Positions 1 through 4,653 of a stretch of DNA of 6,721 nucleotides are shown piece after piece. The stretch covers positions 1 to 6,721 of the forward strand of contig JAJYDR010000118.1 of assembly GCA_021777285.1 (NCBI GenBank). Reading direction: 5' to 3'. Each line of letters begins with the position of its first letter. The first letter of the stretch is position 1. Made by a program: the position numbers and the translations under genes. The stretch is from Actinomycetes bacterium (GTDB taxonomy: Bacteria; Actinomycetota; Acidimicrobiia; Acidimicrobiales; RAAP-2). The notes beneath the pieces are model-generated. The model had not been told where the DNA came from. It searched no databases and saw only the letters and a program-made list of their open reading frames with translations.

Positions 1-66
1 CCGACCATCGAAGCGCTCGCCGAACTCGAAGGGATGCCCATGCACAAGGCGACGGCACGACGATGA
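1..66 (+). CDS. hisD: Histidinol dehydrogenase, C-terminal tail (partial)
   Basis: Only the last 21 codons are present, reading PTIEALAELEGMPMHKATAR then R and TGA. The ALAELEG...H pattern is the usual end of HisD, the zinc- and NAD-dependent enzyme that oxidises L-histidinol to L-histidine in the last two pathway steps. The catalytic part lies upstream of the window, so the call rests on this short tail plus its position directly before hisC. The stop TGA (64-66) overlaps the ATG of the next gene (63-65) as ATGA, which suggests translational coupling and membership of the same operon. Confidence 0.8.
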   Translation, partial: PTIEALAELEGMPMHKATARR

Positions 67-1583
67 CGAGACCCCAACCACTCGAGGCCTACCAGTGGCC
101 GCTCTCGAACGAACGCATCGCCGACGCCGTGGGCGTCGACCCGCGGTCGATCATCCGATTTGACGGCAACGTCGCGCCGGCGCCACCAGCGAGCGCGCGC
201 CCAGCCGCGATCGCGGCGGCGCTCGCTGACGTGAACGAGTACGACCGAGGACGATACGAGCCACTACGCGCGGCGATCGCGGCGCGACACGGCCTCGCGA
301 TTGACCATGTCGCCCTCGGCGCCGGCAGCGACGAGTTCATCGTGCTCGTGGCGAGGGTCTTCGCCGCCGGGGGCACGATCGCGACGGTCCCGTCGACGTC
401 CTACTCGATGTACCGCTTCGCCGCCTCGATGGCCGGCGCGAGCATCGTCGACGACCCGGCGACGGCCGACCTCGTGTTCGTCTGTCGGCCGAACAACCCG
501 ACCGGCGAGCTCCCCGACGTGCCAACGGTGGCGGGTCAAGTGGTGATCGACGAGGCCTACGCCGACTACGCGGGCGTCGACGCGCTAGACAGGATCGACG
601 ACGGCGCGATCGTCCTGCGGACGTTCTCCAAGGCCTTCGGCCTCGCCGGCGCGCGGGTCGGCTACGCCCTGGCTAGCCCTGAGCTCATCGCGGTCCTATC
701 ATCGCGCCAAGCGCCGCTGTCGGTGTCGTCGCTCTCGGCCGCGTTGGCGATGGCGGCTCTCGCGAGCCCACCCGACGTCGGCCCCCAGATCGCCGAGCGC
801 GAGCGCATGGCGGCCCGGCTCGGTGAGCTCGGTCTCACCCCGGTGCCCTCGTACACGAACTTCCTCTACGTGCCGATGGACGACCCCCGGCGGATCGTCG
901 ACGCGATGCTGCCCTACGGCATCGTGCTGCGGGCCTTTACCGGCGGACTGCGCATCAGCGTGCGCGACGAGGTCGATGACGACCAGCTGCTCGACGCGCT
1001 CGTCACTGAGCTGCTCGGCCGCGACGCGGTGGCGCCGGCGGTCCGTCACCGTCGCGCGACAGCCGAGACCCGGTTCGCGATCCGTCTTCGCGTGCCGGGC
1101 GAGGGTCGCGTCCTCGTCCAGTCGGGCGAGGGCTTCTACGACCACATGCTCCAGCAGCTCGCCTTCCACGCGGGGATGGACCTGCGCGTCGAAGGAGTGG
1201 GCGACCCCGAGACCGGTGACCACCACGCGGTGGAGGACATGATGCGGACCTTCGGTGAGGCCCTCGACCTCGCGCTCGGCGACCGGCGCGGCCTCGCGCG
1301 CTACGGCGAGGCACGGGTCCCGATGGACGAGGCGCTCGCGCACGCTGTCGTGGACCTCTCGGGTCGGGCCACCGCGACCCTCGCGATCGACCCGGACCCC
1401 GGGATGGCGGCGCACGCGCTCGAGTCCCTCGTCCAGACGGCGCGCATCACCCTGCACGTGACCGCGACGGGCACCAACGCCCACCACGTCGCCGAAGCGG
1501 CCTTCAAGGCCGTCGGTCGCGCGCTCGCCCAGGCGCTGGTGCGCGACGGGGGACTCGTCCGCTCCACCAAAGGCTCCTTGTGA
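63..1583 (+). CDS. hisCB: Fused histidinol-phosphate aminotransferase / imidazoleglycerol-phosphate dehydratase (HisC-HisB)
   Basis: A 506-residue protein holds two complete enzyme domains in one frame. Residues 1-320 are a class-I/II PLP aminotransferase of the HisC type: GAGSDE at 87-91, NNPTG 144-148, D163 and Y166 (DEAY), Schiff-base lysine K190 in TFSKAFGLAGARVGY, phosphate-binding R198, and substrate arginine R297 in GLRISV. Residues about 328-506 are HisB: DH at 360-361, DHHAVED 386-392, PMDEA 420-424, DLSGR 431-435, H465, NAHH 472-475 with E478, and terminal STKG 501-504, so both metal-binding His-rich halves are present. HisB dehydrates imidazoleglycerol phosphate and HisC transaminates the resulting imidazoleacetol phosphate, so the protein should carry steps 6 and 7. 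Only about eight residues link the domains. HisC (about 320 residues against a usual 350-370) and HisB (about 180 against 195-200) are both compact. ATG 63 overlaps the hisD stop; the upstream AAGG at 46-49 is weak and distant. Confidence 0.93.
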   Translation: MTRPQPLEAYQWPLSNERIADAVGVDPRSIIRFDGNVAPAPPASARPAAIAAALADVNEYDRGRYEPLRAAIAARHGLAIDHVALGAGSDEFIVLVARVFAAGGTIATVPSTSYSMYRFAASMAGASIVDDPATADLVFVCRPNNPTGELPDVPTVAGQVVIDEAYADYAGVDALDRIDDGAIVLRTFSKAFGLAGARVGYALASPELIAVLSSRQAPLSVSSLSAALAMAALASPPDVGPQIAERERMAARLGELGLTPVPSYTNFLYVPMDDPRRIVDAMLPYGIVLRAFTGGLRISVRDEVDDDQLLDALVTELLGRDAVAPAVRHRRATAETRFAIRLRVPGEGRVLVQSGEGFYDHMLQQLAFHAGMDLRVEGVGDPETGDHHAVEDMMRTFGEALDLALGDRRGLARYGEARVPMDEALAHAVVDLSGRATATLAIDPDPGMAAHALESLVQTARITLHVTATGTNAHHVAEAAFKAVGRALAQALVRDGGLVRSTKGSL

Positions 1584-2134
1584 GCGAGGTCGTCATCGTC
1601 GACTACGGCGCCGGCAACACCCGGTCGGTTCAGGCGACGATCGCGCGCCTCGGCTACTCGAGCGTGGTGAGCGCGGATCCCGCGGTCATCGCGGCGGGCT
1701 GGTACGTCGTGTTGCCGGGCGTCGGTTCGGCTCGCAGCGCCATGGACCACCTCAACGAGACCGGCGCCGCCGGCGCGATCACGCATCGGGTGTCGTCGGG
1801 GTTGGCGGTGCTCGGGATCTGCCTCGGGCTGCAGCTCGCCCTCGAGTCGAGCGAGGAGGATGGTGGCGTCACCGGCCTGGGCATCGTGCCCGGCCGGGTC
1901 GTGAGGCTGAGCGACGAGCGGGTGCCGCGCCTCGGTTGGTCGATGGTCGACCCGTGGGGCGAGGCCTACTACTTCGCCCACTCGTTCGGGGCGCTCACCC
2001 CCGACGCGGTGGCCACCGCGGAAGGGGTCACGGCCGCGGTGTCGCACGGCTCGTTCCTCGGTGTCCAGTTCCACCCCGAAAAGAGCGGGCCCGCGGGCCT
2101 CGCGTTCTTGGACCAGTGCCTCTCCCTCGTCTGA
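1580..2134 (+). CDS. hisH: Imidazole glycerol phosphate synthase, glutamine amidotransferase subunit
   Basis: A 184-residue class-I glutamine amidotransferase that hydrolyses glutamine and passes ammonia to HisF. It starts VDYGAGNTRSV, has the oxyanion-strand motif PGVG at 46-49, nucleophile C81 in GICLGLQ, and the rest of the triad H165 and E167 in QFHPEK. K168, corresponding to the lysine that pairs with HisF D98 at the known T. maritima interface, is present. The protein is a little shorter than the usual 195-210 residues, and the normally conserved PHxGWN segment reads PRLGWS (116-121), keeping the tryptophan but not the histidine or asparagine. GTG at 1580 overlaps the hisCB stop as GTGA, with AAAGG at 1569-1573 as a reasonable ribosome site. 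It runs directly into hisF. Confidence 0.95.
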   Translation: MSEVVIVDYGAGNTRSVQATIARLGYSSVVSADPAVIAAGWYVVLPGVGSARSAMDHLNETGAAGAITHRVSSGLAVLGICLGLQLALESSEEDGGVTGLGIVPGRVVRLSDERVPRLGWSMVDPWGEAYYFAHSFGALTPDAVATAEGVTAAVSHGSFLGVQFHPEKSGPAGLAFLDQCLSLV

Positions 2135-2862
2135 TCCCCTGCCTCGACGTCGCCCACGGGCGGGTGGTCAAGGGCGTCAACTTCGTCGGGCTGCGCGACG
2201 TCGGTGACCCCGTCGAACTCGCCGTCCACTACAGCGCCGGCGGCGCCGACGAGCTCGTCCTGCTCGACATCACGGCCACGCCCGACGAGGCCGCGACGAT
2301 GACCTCAGTCGTGCGCACCGTGGCCGACGTCCTCGACATCCCCTTCACGGTCGGCGGCGGCGTGCGCACGGTCGCTGACGCGTCGCGCATCATCGAGTCC
2401 GGCGCCGATCGGGTGTCGCTCAACTCGGCCGCCGTTGCCTCGCCCGAACTGATCCAGGCCATCGCCGACCGGTACGGCTCCCAGGCGGTGGTGGTCGCTA
2501 TCGACAGCGGCGGCGGGGTCGTGCACACTCACGGCGGCCGCACGCCCACGGCCCGTCGAACCGTCGAGTGGGCCCACGAGGCGGCCGAACGCGGCGCCGG
2601 GGAGATCCTGCTCACGTCGATCGACCACGATGGCCGTCGCGAGGGCTTCGACCTCGTTCTCACGGCGGCGGTGCGCGCAGCGGTCCCCGTTCCGGTCATC
2701 GCCTCGGGCGGCGCGGGCAGTGCGCAAGACGTCGCCGACGCACTGGCGGTCACCGACGCGGCGCTCATCGCGTCGATCGTCCACGAGGACCCCGCCGGCC
2801 TGCCGGGCCTGCGTCGAGCCATCGAAGCGTGTGGCGTGAAACTGCGCCCGTGGAAGGAGTGA
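2116..2862 (+). CDS. hisF: Imidazole glycerol phosphate synthase, cyclase subunit
   Basis: A (beta-alpha)8-barrel cyclase that uses HisH-derived ammonia to convert PRFAR to imidazoleglycerol phosphate and AICAR. The open frame extends upstream to 1936, but that part is hisH read out of frame. GTG at 2116 gives MPLPRLIPCLDV, matching the family's M(L)AKRIIPCLDV spacing and placing the two catalytic aspartates at D11 and D130, the same numbers as in T. maritima HisF. Other landmarks are VKGVNFVGLRD 18-28, VGGGVR 79-84, the phosphate-binding SGGAG 197-201 and SIDHDG 168-173. R5, E46 and E163 of the ammonia gate are present, while the gate lysine is arginine (R99). Length 248 residues is normal to slightly short. 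The start lies 19 bases inside hisH with no evident Shine-Dalgarno sequence, so translation is probably coupled to hisH. Confidence 0.94.
   Translation: MPLPRLIPCLDVAHGRVVKGVNFVGLRDVGDPVELAVHYSAGGADELVLLDITATPDEAATMTSVVRTVADVLDIPFTVGGGVRTVADASRIIESGADRVSLNSAAVASPELIQAIADRYGSQAVVVAIDSGGGVVHTHGGRTPTARRTVEWAHEAAERGAGEILLTSIDHDGRREGFDLVLTAAVRAAVPVPVIASGGAGSAQDVADALAVTDAALIASIVHEDPAGLPGLRRAIEACGVKLRPWKE
2852..2859 (+). promoter_or_regulatory. Ribosome binding site of hisIE
   Basis: GGAAGGAG lies four bases before GTG 2864 and inside the last codons of hisF. It is the clearest Shine-Dalgarno sequence in the histidine cluster and supports GTG 2864 as the hisIE start. Confidence 0.7.
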
Positions 2863-2863
2863 C

Positions 2864-3406
2864 GTGAGCGAACTACGAGCGGCGATCGTTCAGGACGACG
2901 ACACCGGACGGGTGCTGATGCTCGGCTGGATGGACGATGAGGCACTCGAGCTGACCCGGTCCACGGGATACGTGCACTTCTTCTCGCGGTCGCGCCAACG
3001 ACTGTGGAAGAAGGGTGAGACGTCCGGTAACACCCTGCGAGTGGTCGAGGTGCTGCCGGACTGTGACGACGATGCGCTGATCGTGCGCGCCCGTCCCGAC
3101 GGGCCGACCTGTCACGATGGGTCGACATCGTGCTTTACGCCTTGGCTGTGGCGAACCATCTTGCGTCGCGAGGCCGCCGACGAGGCCGGCTCCTACGTCG
3201 CGGCGTCGTTGCGCGCTGGCGCACCCTTCGCGGCGCGCAAAGTTGGTGAGGAGGCAGCCGAGGTGATCGTGGCCGCCCTCAGCGAAACGGACGAACGTGT
3301 CGTGAGCGAGGCGGCGGACCTATGGTTCCACCTCCTGTTATTGCTGCGCAGTCGGGGACTGGACCCCGCCGACGTCGAGGACGAACTGCGGCGTCGCCAG
3401 CGCTGA
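2864..3406 (+). CDS. hisIE: Bifunctional phosphoribosyl-AMP cyclohydrolase / phosphoribosyl-ATP pyrophosphatase (HisI-HisE fusion)
   Basis: A 180-residue protein covering steps 3 and 2 of histidine synthesis. Residues 1-92 are HisI: AAIVQDDDTGRVLMLGWM, SRSR 41-44, LWKKGETSGN 47-56, the metal-binding DCDDD 66-70, and PTCHDGSTSCF 81-91, which supplies the zinc cysteines together with C67 (C67, C83, C90). Residues about 97-180 are HisE, an all-alpha MazG-like pyrophosphohydrolase: GSYVAASLRAG, KVGEEAAEV 126-134, and EAADLWFHLL 149-158 with acidic metal ligands E129, E130, E149 and D152. The HisI-HisE order is the usual one for this fusion. The gap after hisF is one base, so it is the end of the same operon. 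HisI and HisE are separate proteins in the best-known actinobacteria, so the fusion is of some taxonomic interest. One TTA leucine codon occurs at 3338. Confidence 0.95.
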   Translation: MSELRAAIVQDDDTGRVLMLGWMDDEALELTRSTGYVHFFSRSRQRLWKKGETSGNTLRVVEVLPDCDDDALIVRARPDGPTCHDGSTSCFTPWLWRTILRREAADEAGSYVAASLRAGAPFAARKVGEEAAEVIVAALSETDERVVSEAADLWFHLLLLLRSRGLDPADVEDELRRRQR

Positions 3407-3472
3407 GCGAATCGTCTCGCGAAGTTCATCCCCGCCCCACGGAGTGCTCACGGTGCGTTCATCGGCACCTCG

Positions 3473-3484
3473 TAGAACTGCGCC
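3473..3484 (+). promoter_or_regulatory. Possible -10 element for a leaderless binding-protein transcript
   Basis: The 78-base gap 3407-3484 has no convincing Shine-Dalgarno sequence before ATG 3485. It contains TAGAAC at 3473-3478, at the distance from the ATG expected if transcription starts on the A of the start codon, as in leaderless actinobacterial mRNAs. I see no good -35 hexamer, and the last base of the hexamer is C instead of T, so this is only a candidate. A short inverted repeat (GGTGC 3452-3456 / GCACC 3465-3469) lies just upstream and could be chance. No terminator-like hairpin with a T run separates hisIE from this gene. Confidence 0.22.
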
Positions 3485-4591
3485 ATGCACATTACGACCA
3501 AGAAACCAGATGCCCGCTTCGCGCGGCTCACCACCCTGGCGCTCGCCGCCACGATGATCCCCCTGTCCCTGTCCCTGGCAGCGGTGGCCGGTGCCTCAGC
3601 AAAGACCGGCCCGACCCTCGTCGTCTACTCGGCCCAGGGGTACGACGCGGCGACCGTCAAGGCGTTCAACGCCACCCACCCCGGGTTCGCGGTGACGCTC
3701 AACGACAACTCGACCGGACCGCTCCTCCAGCAGATCCAGGCCGAGGGCAACCACCCCACCTGGGGTGTGCTGTGGGTCGACGGGGCCCAGGCCTTCGCCC
3801 AACTCGACCGCGAAGGCCTCCTCGCCAAGCACATCGTGCCCAAGGTGTCGTTCAACACCGTCGGGCGGGCGAACATCCCCGCTGACGGCAGCTACGTGCC
3901 GACCGGACTCACCGCGACCGGCGCCCTCGTCTACGACTCGGCCCAGATCAAGGCGTCGCAGCTGCCCAAGACCTGGGGCGACCTGCTGAAGGCGAAGTAC
4001 AAGGGCATGATCGGCATGAACGACCCGACCCAGTCGGGTCCCACCTACCCGATGATCGCCGGCGTCATGAACAATCTCGGTCACTACCGGTCCGGTTCGA
4101 CGGCCGCGGCAATGAGGGCCGGCGAGGCGTACTTCGCCAAGCTGAAGGCCAACGGTCTCGTGATCAACGCGACCAACGGTCCCACGCTCAGCGCCATCGC
4201 GGCGCACACCATCAAGATGGCGATCATCCAGAGCTCGGCCGGTTACGGCGCCGAGGTCTCCACGTCGCCCACCTTCCGGGTGGCCTACCTGAGCCCGGTG
4301 ACCGCGTTGCCGGGCGTCATCGGGATCGACGCCAAGATGCCCAAGGCGGTGCGCGCCGAGGCGCAGAAGTTCGTCGACTACGTCCTGTCCCCGGCCGGTC
4401 AGCACGTCATGCAGATCGGTGACCCCCAGGGCGACTCACTCTTCTGGCCAGTGCTGAACGGTGAGAGGCCCTCCAACAGGGTGATCCCACCACTCCGTTC
4501 GGTGCCGATGCAGACCACCAATCCGTACGTCTGGGGTCCGCTCGAGTCCTCGGTCAACACCTGGTTCAGCGCCACCATCAACAACGGCTAG
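3485..4591 (+). CDS. ABC importer substrate-binding protein (ferric iron / 2-aminoethylphosphonate-like family)
   Basis: A 368-residue secreted binding protein. The N-terminus has a signal peptide: basic K6, K7, R11, R14, a hydrophobic stretch about 15-36, and a signal peptidase I-type site A37-S38-A39 before K40. The mature part starts with TLVVYSAQGYDAATVKAFN, the usual opening of extracellular binding proteins of the FbpA/AfuA and PhnS type. Further family-like segments are GALVYDS 146-152, KTWGDLL 162-168, YKGMIGMNDPTQSGPTY 172-188, and the C-terminal FVDYVLSPAGQHVM. There is no cysteine anywhere, so it cannot be a lipoprotein. The adjacent tyrosine pair that binds Fe3+ in FbpA is not seen, so iron is not established as the substrate. 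The following genes encode a matching permease and ATPase. ATG 3485 fits the signal peptide, although no ribosome site is evident. Confidence 0.88.
   Translation: MHITTKKPDARFARLTTLALAATMIPLSLSLAAVAGASAKTGPTLVVYSAQGYDAATVKAFNATHPGFAVTLNDNSTGPLLQQIQAEGNHPTWGVLWVDGAQAFAQLDREGLLAKHIVPKVSFNTVGRANIPADGSYVPTGLTATGALVYDSAQIKASQLPKTWGDLLKAKYKGMIGMNDPTQSGPTYPMIAGVMNNLGHYRSGSTAAAMRAGEAYFAKLKANGLVINATNGPTLSAIAAHTIKMAIIQSSAGYGAEVSTSPTFRVAYLSPVTALPGVIGIDAKMPKAVRAEAQKFVDYVLSPAGQHVMQIGDPQGDSLFWPVLNGERPSNRVIPPLRSVPMQTTNPYVWGPLESSVNTWFSATINNG
3561..3577 (+). repeat. Short hexanucleotide repeat in the signal-peptide coding region
   Basis: CCCTGT occurs twice followed by CCCTG, giving a 17-base stretch of period 6. 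It encodes LSLSL (residues 27-31) of the hydrophobic core. The period is a multiple of three, so gain or loss of a unit would stay in frame and change only the length of the core. It is probably just a by-product of the Leu/Ser composition. Confidence 0.5.
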
Positions 4592-4603
4592 TCCATCGTC
4601 CCC

Positions 4604-4637
4604 GCGGCGCTGCGGCCCCCGTGGGCCGCAGCGCCGC
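4604..4637 (+). promoter_or_regulatory. Strong intercistronic hairpin between binding-protein and permease genes
   Basis: Arms GCGGCGCTGCGGCCC (4604-4618) and GGGCCGCAGCGCCGC (4623-4637) are perfectly complementary over 15 bp, 14 of them G-C, around a four-base loop CCGT. It begins 12 bases after the binding-protein stop and ends six bases before the permease ribosome site. CCCC follows instead of a T run, so it is not a standard intrinsic terminator. In known binding-protein importers, a hairpin at this place protects the upstream mRNA from 3' exonucleases or terminates partially, giving excess binding protein over permease. That role here is inferred. Confidence 0.85.
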
Positions 4638-4643
4638 CCCATG

Positions 4644-4648
4644 AAGGA
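4644..4648 (+). promoter_or_regulatory. Ribosome binding site of the permease gene
   Basis: AAGGA lies five bases before ATG 4654 and downstream of the hairpin, so it stays accessible when the hairpin forms. It supports ATG 4654 as the permease start instead of the out-of-frame ATG at 4641. Confidence 0.75.
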
Positions 4649-4653
4649 CTCCT

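Noticed and set aside
699..1487. Long minus-strand frame of 262 residues opposite hisCB
   Set aside because: Arg/His/Val/Glu-rich sequence with no recognisable motif, lying fully opposite a gene with conserved catalytic residues; a high-GC shadow.
1301..2074. Minus-strand frame of 257 residues opposite hisB/hisH
   Set aside because: Crosses two real genes on the other strand, has biased composition and no family features.
1936..2115. Upstream extension of the hisF frame
   Set aside because: Reads hisH out of frame as Arg/Gly-rich sequence; the family N-terminus fits GTG 2116.
3338..3340. Rare TTA leucine codons (3338 in hisIE, 5998 in the permease) as a bldA-like switch
   Set aside because: That control is known from Streptomyces; nothing here shows a Streptomyces host and one of the genes is housekeeping.
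3407..3422. Possible terminator after hisIE (GCGA 3407-3410 / TCGC 3417-3420)
   Set aside because: Only a 4-bp stem with a 6-base loop and no T run.
3596..4405. Minus-strand frame of 269 residues opposite the binding protein
   Set aside because: Gly/Arg/Val-rich shadow; the + strand protein here has a signal peptide and family motifs.
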